Of a stretch of DNA of 64,000 bases, positions 54,196 to 63,090 are shown one piece after another. Numbering within the stretch: the stretch's first letter is position 1; each line of letters begins with the position of its first letter. A model generated the notes under the pieces. That model had not been told where the DNA came from. It made no database searches and saw nothing but the letters and a program-made list of their open reading frames with translations. The stretch covers positions 1 to 64,000 of the forward strand of contig NZCC01000053.1 in NCBI GenBank assembly GCA_002688175.1, read 5' to 3'. Origin of the DNA: Chromatiales bacterium (GTDB lineage Bacteria > Pseudomonadota > Gammaproteobacteria > Steroidobacterales > GCA-2729495). Both the position numbers and the translations under genes were made by a program.

Positions 54196-55221
54196 ATGGG
54201 TATGCAGGTCTCTATGGTTATCGATCTGAATAAGTGTATCGGTTGCCAGACGTGCACGGCGGCATGTAAATCGCTCTGGACCGATGAGAAAGGTCAGGAG
54301 CAAATGCTGTGGAATAATGTCGAAACAAAACCGGGTCGGGGTTATCCAAAGGAATGGGAAGAAAAGGGCAAGAAATCCGGCTGGAAGGATGACAAATTGT
54401 TGTTTGGCGGCCTGCATCCGGACGAGGATTTCGGTGGCGAGCAACCGTTGAACCACGATGAAGTCTATTTCCAGGGCACTGAAGACAGATTGGTGCAGAA
54501 AGAGCCGATGACATACGGTGCGAACTGGGATGAAGATACGAGTTCGGGCGACTATCCGAATAACTATCATTTCTATCTGCCGCGATTGTGTAATCACTGT
54601 ACCAAGCCGGCCTGTCTTGAAGCCTGCCCGGTCCGCGCGATCTATAAACGTGAGGAAGACGGTATTGTGCTTGTCGACCAGGACAAATGTCAGGGTACAC
54701 GTCTCTGCAATCAGGCCTGTCCTTATGACAAGGTCTACTTCAATCACATCATAAATAAATCACAGAAATGCATTTTCTGTTTTCCGCGTGTCGAGCAGGG
54801 CGTGGCACCGGCCTGTGCGCGCCAGTGTCCGGGTCGGTTGCGTTTTGTCGGCTATCTGGAAGATCAGGACGGGCCAATACATAAGCTCGTCAACGAGTGG
54901 AAGGTCGCTTTACCTTTACACCCTGAATTTGGCACCGAGCCGAATGTGTTCTATGTGCCGCCGGTGCTGCCACCTGCCTTCGACGCGGCAGGCCGGTTCT
55001 CCGATGAACCCCGGGTTCCGACTGAGTATCTGCGTTACCTGTTCGGTTCCGAGGTTGATCAGGCGCTTGTCACAATTATGCAAGAGATGGAGCGTAAGAA
55101 GGAAGGCAAGGCTTCGGAACTCATGGATCTGTTGATTGCGCGTGACTGGAAGTCATTGTTCAATATCAAGGATGTCAAGGTTGCAGGCGAGGGGGTCGAT
55201 CATCGTCCCTTACTTGGCTGA
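54196..55221 (+). CDS. Iron-sulfur subunit of the type II molybdenum enzyme
   Basis: 341 residues, the NarH/EbdB family. Cluster motifs are CIGCQTCTAACK, CNHCTKPACLEACP, CQGTRLCNQACP and CIFCFPR...CARQCPG. The position that is Trp in NarH is Thr here (CQGTRLC), so a [3Fe-4S] cluster is expected in that place. No signal peptide; it should be co-exported with the catalytic subunit. No membrane gamma subunit or chaperone (NarJ/EbdD-like) gene follows, so electron acceptor and maturation partners must lie elsewhere. Confidence 0.9.
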   Translation: MGMQVSMVIDLNKCIGCQTCTAACKSLWTDEKGQEQMLWNNVETKPGRGYPKEWEEKGKKSGWKDDKLLFGGLHPDEDFGGEQPLNHDEVYFQGTEDRLVQKEPMTYGANWDEDTSSGDYPNNYHFYLPRLCNHCTKPACLEACPVRAIYKREEDGIVLVDQDKCQGTRLCNQACPYDKVYFNHIINKSQKCIFCFPRVEQGVAPACARQCPGRLRFVGYLEDQDGPIHKLVNEWKVALPLHPEFGTEPNVFYVPPVLPPAFDAAGRFSDEPRVPTEYLRYLFGSEVDQALVTIMQEMERKKEGKASELMDLLIARDWKSLFNIKDVKVAGEGVDHRPLLG

Positions 55222-55267
55222 TTGTTTTGTTAATGGTGTTTGCAGTTCAGTAAAATTTTTATTTTAT

Positions 55268-55705
55268 TCAAATATCAGTAAATTCAATCAGTTCAATGAT
55301 ATTTCCATCCGGGTCCCGCCCATAGACAACATAGCCCGTGTCCTGTGTCAGCGGCGGACTCTGGAACAGCATTCCGGCAGATTTCATTCGCTCGTATTCG
55401 CTATGCAGGTTCTCAACGAGCAGGCAGATATGTGTGATGCCATGATCACAGACGGGCCTTGTCGATATACGTTGCTTCGGTGCAGGTGAGCTGAAGGCGA
55501 AAACCTCAAGGTATGTTTCGCCAAGTTTCAACATGACGGCACGGGCGGCAGAATTTTTCAGGCCGGTCATCTCATCGGCTTCCGGTGTGCCGGTTGGCCA
55601 TTCGAATGACCAGGCCTCCTCACAGCCCACAATATCTTTATAGAAGTTGATGCAGCGGTCGAGATTCGGTGTCGAGATTGCCGCGTGATGGAAGCCTAGA
55701 ATCAT
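55268..55705 (-). CDS. VOC-family (glyoxalase/dioxygenase fold) protein
   Basis: 145 residues from ATG 55705; the longer ORF start at 55795 lies inside the divergent promoter region. Two betaalphabetabetabeta modules with the likely metal ligands His in GFHHAAI, His in THICLLVENL and Glu in NIIELIEF. Methylmalonyl-CoA epimerase and glyoxalase-like proteins share this layout. Substrate unknown. Confidence 0.83.
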   Translation of the reverse strand: MILGFHHAAISTPNLDRCINFYKDIVGCEEAWSFEWPTGTPEADEMTGLKNSAARAVMLKLGETYLEVFAFSSPAPKQRISTRPVCDHGITHICLLVENLHSEYERMKSAGMLFQSPPLTQDTGYVVYGRDPDGNIIELIEFTDI

Positions 55706-55780
55706 ATCTGCATACTCGTATTGTGATTCTGGACTATATTCTAGTTCAGATAGTTGAGCCACCGCCCGAGGAACCTTGAT

Positions 55781-56290
55781 ATGTCGAACCTGCAACAGGA
55801 AATTGAACAGTTATTTCATGATTATGAGGCCATCTGGAATTCCCAGGAGCTGGTACGGCTCAAGGAGTTGTGGGATGAGGATGATCCCGACCCGTTCTAT
55901 CTTGCTGAAGAACAGGATGACTGGAAATTTGGTTGGGATGCGGTTGAACGTTACTGGGTTCCGAATCCGGGCAAGAGTGCCCTTGAATCAATCATGATGA
56001 GCTACCGCGACATCCATGTAAAACAGCTCTCGCCCGATATGGCGATCTGTGCCTGCTGGGTACGTCATGATATGAAGATACGTGGGCCGATGAAAGCAAC
56101 CGGGGGCGATGCCAGGGTTATGGCGGTGTTCAGGAAAAAACCCGATGGCTGGAGATTTTGTGCCTATGCTGAGGGTCCGATGTCCCCTGTTTTGTATATG
56201 CACAAGCTGTATGAGATGAATGTTTTACCGGAATTTGAGTCTTTTAATCGTGCGGCTGTGGCGCGCAAGGAAGCAGCAAATAATGTTTGA
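55781..56290 (+). CDS. NTF2/SnoaL-like protein, second copy
   Basis: 169 residues from ATG 55781, without a signal peptide, a cytoplasmic homologue of the protein at 1790-2347. Shared features include L..LW(D).D.(D/Q)(H)P.Y.AEE, GW..(V/I)R.Y, RVMAVF.K..G and an EGPMSP/EAPMSP tail. Function unknown. It is divergent from the VOC gene, so the two may share regulation. Confidence 0.82.
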   Translation: MSNLQQEIEQLFHDYEAIWNSQELVRLKELWDEDDPDPFYLAEEQDDWKFGWDAVERYWVPNPGKSALESIMMSYRDIHVKQLSPDMAICACWVRHDMKIRGPMKATGGDARVMAVFRKKPDGWRFCAYAEGPMSPVLYMHKLYEMNVLPEFESFNRAAVARKEAANNV

Positions 56291-56298
56291 CTCCGATC

Positions 56299-56313
56299 GC
56301 GGCAGGATGCCGC
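56299..56313. terminator. Short hairpin between convergent genes
   Basis: GCGGCA at 56299-56304 pairs with TGCCGC at 56308-56313 around GGA. It lies between the NTF2-like and DUF1015 genes. No T-run; weak evidence. Confidence 0.3.
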
Positions 56314-56350
56314 GCCCGCGTCCTGAGAGTGGGCTTCTGCTGTTGCCTGA

Positions 56351-57607
56351 TTAATCAATCAGGTGTGAAACGAGTCCGTCCGCCAGTTTTGGTTCGAACC
56401 ATGTCGACTTCGGTGGCATGACCTCGTTGGCATCGGCGACGGCCATCAGTGCTTCCATACGCGTTGGGTACAGTGCGAACGCAATTTGCATTTCACCGTT
56501 ATCGACACGGCGTTCCAGTTCGGCCAGTCCACGGATGCCGCCGACAAAATCAATACGGTTATCGGTACGTGGGTCATCGATGCCGAGTAACGGCGCCAGC
56601 AGGTTGTCCTGTAATAAAGAAATATCCAGACTTGCAACGGGGTCATCGGCGGGAATCAGGGTCGGGTGAATATCGAGTTGGTACCAGCGTCCGGCAGCAT
56701 ACATGCCGAACTGGGTCGGGCGTTCCGGTTTTGCAGTTGAATCACTCGGTGTCACGGTGAATGATTCTCCAATTTGTGTAAGCAGTTCGTCGATACTTAA
56801 CCCGTTCAGATCCTTGATCACCCGGTTGTAATCGAGGATCTGTGTTTCATCATGCGGAAATGCAACACAAAGGAAATAGTTATGCTCGGCTTCCTGGTCA
56901 GGTGCCAAAGCAGTCTTGTCTTGTTCCGCATTGCGCGCAGTTGCAACACGCTCTGCCGAAGCAGATCGGTGATGCCCATCGGCAATGTACAGCGCATCCA
57001 TTGCATCAAATAATGCAGTTAATTGTGTGATTTGCTCAGGATTATCGATCAGCCAGATTGTGTGGGCGATGCTGTCGTCAGCTACGAAGTCATATAGCGG
57101 ATCACTGCTGGTAACAGTGTCCAGGATTGTTTTGACGGCATCCGATGCGCGGTAAGTCAGCAGCACCGGGCCGGTTTGTGCATTCAGTGCCGTGATTTGA
57201 CGAACACGATCATCTTCTTTCTGCGGGCGGGTGAACTCATGTTTGCGGATTCGGTTAGTGGCATAGTCAACGACACTGCCGGCGCATACAAGACCGGTTT
57301 GCACGTGGTTACCCATACGCAACCGATATGCGTAGTAACACGGTTCGGTATCGCGGATCAGCACGCCGTCGGCGATGAGTTTGGCCAGATTCTCGGCACC
57401 TTTCGCATATACCTCAGGCGCATATGGGTCGGTTGTATCCGGCAGATCGATTTCCGGCTTTGAGATATGCAGGAAACTAAGTGGCCGGCCCTTGGCACGT
57501 TCCCGGGCCTCAGCGGTGTTCAATACATCGTACGGGGGCGCGGCGACATCAGTGGCCCGTTCAGGAGTCGGCCGCAGGCCACGGAAAGGTTTGATCAGGG
57601 TGCTCAT
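56351..57607 (-). CDS. DUF1015-family protein
   Basis: 418 residues, normal for DUF1015. The opening IKPFRGLRPTPERATDVAAPPYDVLN and the conserved YIADGHHRSASAERVA are hallmarks. The family is related to archaeal ADP-dependent serine kinase and is otherwise uncharacterised in proteobacteria. Cytoplasmic. Downstream of the amine oxidase on the same strand, 147 bases away. Confidence 0.88.
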   Translation of the reverse strand: MSTLIKPFRGLRPTPERATDVAAPPYDVLNTAEARERAKGRPLSFLHISKPEIDLPDTTDPYAPEVYAKGAENLAKLIADGVLIRDTEPCYYAYRLRMGNHVQTGLVCAGSVVDYATNRIRKHEFTRPQKEDDRVRQITALNAQTGPVLLTYRASDAVKTILDTVTSSDPLYDFVADDSIAHTIWLIDNPEQITQLTALFDAMDALYIADGHHRSASAERVATARNAEQDKTALAPDQEAEHNYFLCVAFPHDETQILDYNRVIKDLNGLSIDELLTQIGESFTVTPSDSTAKPERPTQFGMYAAGRWYQLDIHPTLIPADDPVASLDISLLQDNLLAPLLGIDDPRTDNRIDFVGGIRGLAELERRVDNGEMQIAFALYPTRMEALMAVADANEVMPPKSTWFEPKLADGLVSHLID

Positions 57608-57754
57608 AGCGGTGCTGGTTCCGGGTAGTATCTGTTTGTGGGTGGGCAGGCCAGGTTTGCGGGCGCAAGCTTGCCGATTTATGCGTGCCGAGTCCAGCCT
57701 GGAACCGGGTTGTTGCCCTGATGTTGCTATGCAGGAGTGCCTGAAGCCGCCGAA

Positions 57755-59227
57755 TCAGGTCGTATTGAGTACTTCAAGTGCAACCCGTTCACCTGATTCC
57801 AGTGCGCCTTCCATGCCACGGTTTGACACGGCTGTGTGTTCACCACAGAAATGAATGCGCTCATGGGGTATTGCTACTTGATCGGCAAATTTTGTGATCT
57901 GCCCCGGTTGCCATACGGCCCAGTCACCGGATGCAAAGGGATCCCGGTACCATGACTTGTAAGCGGCTACTTCAAGTTGGCCCTTGGCAGCCGGTCGCAG
58001 TCTTTCGATATCGGCGACGACGGCAGCGATCGCATCCTGTTCATCGACCTGGTCCATCCACGCAGCATTGTGGCCACGAACCCAGGCCGTCAGGCTGGTA
58101 ATATCAGCAGGACTGTTGCCCTTGTGCTCGGCCACAACCATGCCGCACAGACTGTTAGTGAACATGTTCGGGGTCAGGCCATCAGCTTCCCAGAATGGTT
58201 TTTTAGCAATCATATGCACCTGGTTAATCAGCTGCGATTCGAGCGTTTCGACCGCCAGTGCCTGTGCGCCCCTGAGCATTGGATCGATACGGATACGCTT
58301 GAGTACGGAACACGGTACCGAGCAAATGACACGGTCCGCCCGGTAGACAGTACCATTTGCACAGTGCACCTCGGTGCCATCGGAATTTGACCGGATGCCA
58401 ATGACCTGCTGGTTTAGTCTGACCTCATTTTTCAAGGCTCCGGCCATGGCTTCTGGAATGGCCTGGTTGCCGCCCCGGGCCGTGTAACCCATGATCTTGC
58501 CCCCGGCAGCCAGCTGGCGTTGCATGCCGGAGAAGAAATGGGCCGACAATGCCATCAGTGCCGACACGTCATGCGCCGAGTTACCCCATGCCGGGCTTGT
58601 GTTGTATGCGACCTCAATGGTTTCATCGGTTTGACCCATGTTTCGCAGGTACTCGTGCAGCGATACGTCCAGGTCGGCATGCCTGGGAGTCAGCCATGCA
58701 TCAGATGTCTTGAGCGGATTGTTACTTCCGAGCAAGAGAGGCAGATACATCCAGGGCATGGAATTTTTGGCGGACTCAGGAAATGGATTGCGTGAATGGG
58801 TCGGCCAGTCTTGTTTGGAAATGAATTCGTTGTCGAGGACAAGTTGCCGGTCAAAGAAGAATGGTGTGATCGGTGTGATGTCGATCAGTTCTGTGCCATG
58901 TGTGTTGGCAGCATCAACGAGCCGTGCATAACCGGGGCCGAATGCTGTACCGCCAGCCTCAGGGTTGCCTGGAATATTCCGCAATGATTCAACACGGCCG
59001 CCGATGCGATTGCGGCCTTCGATAACCTGCACATTGATGCCGGCCTCCTGCAGTAACAGGGCTGCGCCAAGTCCGGACAGACCAGCGCCAATAATAAGCA
59101 CATCTGACTTGTTCTGTGCACGTAATAAACGTGGTGTGGCAGCTGCGAGTGATGCGGCGCCAAGGCCACGGATGACCGTTCGGCGAGTCAGGGCCGAGTG
59201 CCGCAAAGGGTTTCCTGGATTACTCAT
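57755..59227 (-). CDS. FAD-dependent amine oxidase with Tat signal
   Basis: 490 residues from ATG 59227, which has AGGAG at ideal spacing; ATG 59368 is upstream noise. The signal LTRRTVIRGLGAASLAAATPR is a twin-arginine type. The FAD-binding Rossmann motif is IIGAGLSGLGAALLL with the acid in VIEGRNRIGGRVES, and the C-terminal FAD contact is FCGEHTA..GMEGALESGERVA. Flavin monoamine oxidase family, periplasmic. Part of a minus-strand run with 59286-59945 and 60006-60542. Confidence 0.9.
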   Translation of the reverse strand: MSNPGNPLRHSALTRRTVIRGLGAASLAAATPRLLRAQNKSDVLIIGAGLSGLGAALLLQEAGINVQVIEGRNRIGGRVESLRNIPGNPEAGGTAFGPGYARLVDAANTHGTELIDITPITPFFFDRQLVLDNEFISKQDWPTHSRNPFPESAKNSMPWMYLPLLLGSNNPLKTSDAWLTPRHADLDVSLHEYLRNMGQTDETIEVAYNTSPAWGNSAHDVSALMALSAHFFSGMQRQLAAGGKIMGYTARGGNQAIPEAMAGALKNEVRLNQQVIGIRSNSDGTEVHCANGTVYRADRVICSVPCSVLKRIRIDPMLRGAQALAVETLESQLINQVHMIAKKPFWEADGLTPNMFTNSLCGMVVAEHKGNSPADITSLTAWVRGHNAAWMDQVDEQDAIAAVVADIERLRPAAKGQLEVAAYKSWYRDPFASGDWAVWQPGQITKFADQVAIPHERIHFCGEHTAVSNRGMEGALESGERVALEVLNTT

Positions 59228-59285
59228 GTTGTCTCCTGACAGATAATAGTGGTCGCCGATACAGTTATTTTGTGTCTGTATTGAT

Positions 59286-59945
59286 TCAACCGGGGATATC
59301 CAGTTTTCGGATCTGCAGACCCAGCCACAGCATCCACAGGGGCAGTAACTGGATATAGGCAAAACCAAAAACCGGCATGATCAGAGTCACGATACCCGGC
59401 AGGACATTTATCCAGCCGAAGATCCGCAGGCCCTTGGGAAATGTATTGGTCTGTCCGCCGCTCCAGGCAATCATGCCTGCAAACCAGCCGAGTCCGGCAA
59501 TGGCAAGGATGTTGACCATGCCTCTGAACATTGTGGTCATCAACAGGATCTCGGTATTCTGATCCGGGTTCAGTTCGCGCAGGATACCGCCATATGCAGT
59601 GCCAGGTATGTCCGAGATACCGGTCAGCAGGAAGCCGAGTCCCGACAGTAAGGCCGACAAAAATATGAGCTTTGCTGCTATGGGCAGTTCCCGTTTGAAG
59701 AACTCACTCAAGAACAGACCGAGGACCATCAGAGAGACACCGACGACGATATGTGTGATGCCGCTCGAGGTAAATGAGAAAGACCAGATCGCATTTTCGA
59801 TCTTTGCCATGTTGGCATAATCTTTTGCCGGATTTTCGAAGCCAAGCGTATAGGGTTCAAGATAAAGGGCATTCAGATTATGAATGAGCATGCCGGCGAC
59901 GATCAGGAATGCTGCGATAGATGCTGCTTTTTGCAGTTGGCGCAT
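59286..59945 (-). CDS. Membrane protein, unknown function
   Basis: 219 residues with about six transmembrane segments (AASIAAFLIVAGMLIHNL; IVVGVSLMVLGLFLSEFF; FGWINVLPGIVTLIMPVFGFAYI). No catalytic motif seen. It sits between the MepK-like and amine oxidase genes with about 60-base gaps, so it may be co-expressed. I do not recognise the family. Confidence 0.75.
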   Translation of the reverse strand: MRQLQKAASIAAFLIVAGMLIHNLNALYLEPYTLGFENPAKDYANMAKIENAIWSFSFTSSGITHIVVGVSLMVLGLFLSEFFKRELPIAAKLIFLSALLSGLGFLLTGISDIPGTAYGGILRELNPDQNTEILLMTTMFRGMVNILAIAGLGWFAGMIAWSGGQTNTFPKGLRIFGWINVLPGIVTLIMPVFGFAYIQLLPLWMLWLGLQIRKLDIPG

Positions 59946-60005
59946 GTTTAGTTCCCCAAACAGTTGTGTTGATCAGTCCCGATTTCTTCATTCGGGTCAG
60001 TGAAT

Positions 60006-60542
60006 CTACCAGGAGCGCACATCACCCGTGTCGAGATGGATAAAATCTGACTGCGGATAGTAACCGACGCCGCCTTGACCCAGGTCAAGCGCAGCCCGGT
60101 GCAGGTTTCTGGTTCGCACGCCGGTTGGCCGAATGTCGATGGCCCGACCTTGCATATGCAAGCTATCCTTGGCGACACCCTTGGTCTGATTGCGCAGGGT
60201 TTCATTGGTGGCTGGTGAGCGGTAGCCGGAGATTACCTCAAAGCGCTGTTCTGAACCGATTAATGTTCGTGTAGCGATCAGAATGTCAAGCAAGCCGGGA
60301 TCAATAGGGTGACTATCCCGCGTACGAAAATCACGTAGAAACAAGTTGATCCGGTTGAGGGCTTCCGGCACGTATTGATAACCATCATGATAGATAAGTT
60401 CAAGATCGGCCCGGGTATGTGTGTGGTAGAAACTTAGCCGACGAGGTTCGCGGACTGAACTGATAGCCGGTAAAGGTAAGGCGCAAACAACGGCGGCACT
60501 GCTGATATTGGCGAGTAAGGCGCGGCGGGTCTTATTGGTCAT
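60006..60542 (-). CDS. MepK/YcbK-like M15 murein endopeptidase (DUF882)
   Basis: 178 residues with a twin-arginine-like leader (KTRRALLANISS...ISS). The DUF882/M15 metal ligands are present: SLHMQGRAIDI supplies His and Asp, and FIHLDTG supplies the last His. YcbK/MepK cleaves peptidoglycan cross-links in the periplasm of Escherichia coli. Intact. Confidence 0.88.
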   Translation of the reverse strand: MTNKTRRALLANISSAAVVCALPLPAISSVREPRRLSFYHTHTRADLELIYHDGYQYVPEALNRINLFLRDFRTRDSHPIDPGLLDILIATRTLIGSEQRFEVISGYRSPATNETLRNQTKGVAKDSLHMQGRAIDIRPTGVRTRNLHRAALDLGQGGVGYYPQSDFIHLDTGDVRSW

Positions 60543-60711
60543 TATTTAGTAAGACGGACTTGCTGTGTATTAGTGATGTGATTCTGGCAGAAGTCGACAT
60601 ATTCGACAATGGTTGAATGATGCAGAGAAGATTAATTTGTCGGAATCAGCCGGCTCCGGCGGATTGTCTGTCGGATGCGTGAGTGAGGCCGGTACCGTTT
60701 ACAATGGTCGT

Positions 60712-61782
60712 ATGGATCCAATTACTCAGGCCGCCCTGGGCGCTGCCGTCGGGCACGCGGCATTTCATCGTCAGCTGGGCACCAAGGCGATGGCCATTGG
60801 CGCACTGGCCGGTATGTTTCCCGATATTGACTCGTTTTATGGGGCGCTCGAGGGACCCTTCGCGCGTCTCGTCTCGCATCGCGGGATAACGCATTCGGTC
60901 TTTTTCGGCCCGGTTGTCGGCACTGTGGCCGGTTGGGCCTGGTGGCGTTACCTGCGCTGGCGAGCCGGCCCGGACCAGCCGATAGTAGGCAGCCTGCCGG
61001 CCTGGATCGGATTATTTATCGCGGCACTCTTGTCTCATCCACTGCTTGACTGGTTTACGACCTTCGGTACCCAATTGCTGGCCCCTGTTGCACGTACACG
61101 GTTCGCTCTGGATGGAGTAGCCGTCGTGGATCCCGCCTACACCGCGATACTCGGGCTTGGCTTGCTGGGTAGCCGGCTCCTTAAAGGCCACGCACGTGCA
61201 GGCTGGCCGACGCTGATGGCAGTTATATTGTCGACTGCGTACCTGCTGCTCGGCCTGCGTATCAATGATCTGGCTGAGCAGGAAGCGCAGCGGCAATTGA
61301 CGGCTGCCGGTTTGCACGGATACGAGGTGCGCGCTTATCCAACGATGTTGCAATTACCGCATCGGCGCCTGGTGGCGAGCTCGGCAGATGAGGTGCGAAT
61401 CGGTTACCTCTCGATGTGGCGGCCCTGTGAGATTGAGTGGGGTAGTGCGGCCACCTATACCAGCTCTAATGTAGAGGCTTTGCTGGCGACCCGGGAAGGC
61501 GCTATCTATGAGTGGTTTGCGGGTGGCCGCCTGATCAGCCGGGAGTTTGCCGACGGTGTTGATCTGATTGTTAAGATAGTGGACCTGCGTTATGGCTATA
61601 CGCTTGAGCCGATGGACGGGATGTGGGGTATCCAGGCGCGCTTTGATCGTAATGGCAAGCTGATTGGGCGGCCGGAACGCTTCAGAAACCGGCCAGAAGT
61701 CAATGGTGAGACCGTTGGCAAGCTGTTCGCGGATGCCTTCCCGAAAACATGCGCCCATACAGAGCTCTTTGCAGGGTCTTAA
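60712..61782 (+). CDS. YdjM-like membrane-bound metal-dependent hydrolase family
   Basis: 356 residues from ATG 60712. The N-terminal part matches the YdjM/PF04307 family: MDPITQAALGAAVGHAAF, FPDIDSF and SHRGITHSV, with His/Asp residues conserved, and several membrane helices follow to about residue 190. A hydrophilic C-terminal domain (from about 200) is added. The family is membrane-bound; no activity is established. The start codon is close to a TACAAT box, so a leaderless message is possible. Confidence 0.8.
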   Translation: MDPITQAALGAAVGHAAFHRQLGTKAMAIGALAGMFPDIDSFYGALEGPFARLVSHRGITHSVFFGPVVGTVAGWAWWRYLRWRAGPDQPIVGSLPAWIGLFIAALLSHPLLDWFTTFGTQLLAPVARTRFALDGVAVVDPAYTAILGLGLLGSRLLKGHARAGWPTLMAVILSTAYLLLGLRINDLAEQEAQRQLTAAGLHGYEVRAYPTMLQLPHRRLVASSADEVRIGYLSMWRPCEIEWGSAATYTSSNVEALLATREGAIYEWFAGGRLISREFADGVDLIVKIVDLRYGYTLEPMDGMWGIQARFDRNGKLIGRPERFRNRPEVNGETVGKLFADAFPKTCAHTELFAGS

Positions 61783-61809
61783 TCGTTCGTAACTCCGGGA
61801 GAATGCAGG

Positions 61810-62373
61810 TTGAATAAAGCACAGCAGAAATTCGGCGCCCCTTCTGCGGCGATTGAGGAGAAGATCAAAATATTTATGGACCCGGTTGTGCAGGAGTTTG
61901 TACAGAGTACTTCGTTTGTAGTTCTGGCGACCAGCAATGCAGATGGGGATTGCGATGCTTCACCGAAAGGAGGGAAGCCCGGGTTTGTCAGGATTCTCGA
62001 CGAACGCACATTATTGTTGCCTGACTTGTCGGGGAACAACCTCTTTCAGTCCTACGAGAATATTGAGACGAACCCAAAAGTTGGCCTGATTCTCATGATC
62101 CCGGGTTGTGGACTTACGGTTCGCGTTAACGGTCGAGCCGTGGTTCTGGATGGTGATCAGCTGGAACGTGATGGGATCAAAGCGGAGGTTGTTGCGGTAG
62201 ATGAGAAAACCAGGCTTGTGCAGGCCTTAAGGATTCACATCGACCAGGTATATCCGCATTGTCCACGGGCTTTTCGTTTTTCCGGGTTATGGGATGTTGA
62301 AACCATCAACACCAACCGGGAAACAAAAGGGGACAAATACTGGTATCAGCAGTGGGTGAAATCAGCGCAGTGA
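61810..62373 (+). CDS. PPOX-type FMN flavoprotein
   Basis: 187 residues beginning at TTG 61810, supported by GGGAG eight bases upstream; no ATG occurs before residue 23. A pyridoxamine-phosphate-oxidase-like split barrel of the MSMEG_1061/DR2398 kind (FVVLATSNADGDCDASPKGG; RTLLLPDLSGNNLFQSYENI; CPRAFRFSGLWD). It probably binds FMN; substrate unknown. Distinct from pdxH. Confidence 0.8.
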   Translation: MNKAQQKFGAPSAAIEEKIKIFMDPVVQEFVQSTSFVVLATSNADGDCDASPKGGKPGFVRILDERTLLLPDLSGNNLFQSYENIETNPKVGLILMIPGCGLTVRVNGRAVVLDGDQLERDGIKAEVVAVDEKTRLVQALRIHIDQVYPHCPRAFRFSGLWDVETINTNRETKGDKYWYQQWVKSAQ

Positions 62374-62387
62374 AGGCCGGCTATTCT

Positions 62388-63090
62388 TTATTCAATTAAT
62401 GCCCGCTGCGTACCAGGTGACAGGATTCGCACGGCGATCGCCGCCAGTAATACGATTCCATTGAATACTCCGACCAGTATGAATGGTGCTGACGGACCAA
62501 CGGAATCGAACAGGCGCCCGCCGATACTGGATGCAATCAGAATTCCGATTGCGCCACAGCTGTTGAATACACCAACGACGGACCCGCGCTTTGCCTTTGG
62601 AGCCTCCTGGCCGATTAAGGTGGCCGAGCCGAGAAAAGCACTGATCTGCCCGATGCCCAGCAAGATGAATATCGGGATGGCACTGGCTGCGGTTGGATCG
62701 TCGATGAACATCGTGCCAAGATAACCGGCAGTCGCCAGAGCCATGCAGATAACCAGTCCGGTAACCCGGTTGGTACGATCGAGAAAAAACCCCAGAAACG
62801 GAATCCAGACTAAAGCCGATGCCTGTGCCATGACGAACACGAGCGTACCTTTTGCAAGGGCCTCGGCCGGTTCCAGGCCCTGGCTGATGGCGAAAGTTTT
62901 GCCCCACAGGATTGCGAAAGTGCCAAGAATCACCAGGTCACCCCGCGATACGAATGCAGATGCATACGCAAGTGCGATGCGCGGGTTTTTACCTTCCTGC
63001 AGGCCGCTGCGAAACAGCTCCATGGTTCCGAGTCGCTCTTCGTGATGAACCGGGGTTCCTTGTGGTTTTAAATGGACGACCAGATTCCTG
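62388..63090 (-). pseudogene. 5'-truncated MFS transporter
   Basis: Only the C-terminal half of an MFS transporter (about 234 residues, six helices) is present. It aligns with residues about 205-435 of the transporter at 9633-10958, sharing KNPRIALAYA.AF..RGDLV and ending with helix 12. Homology stops near LVVHLKPQGTP at about 63060-63090. Upstream codons of the open frame (to 63176) are merely the antisense of the neighbouring gene. The N-terminal six helices are missing. Confidence 0.72.
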
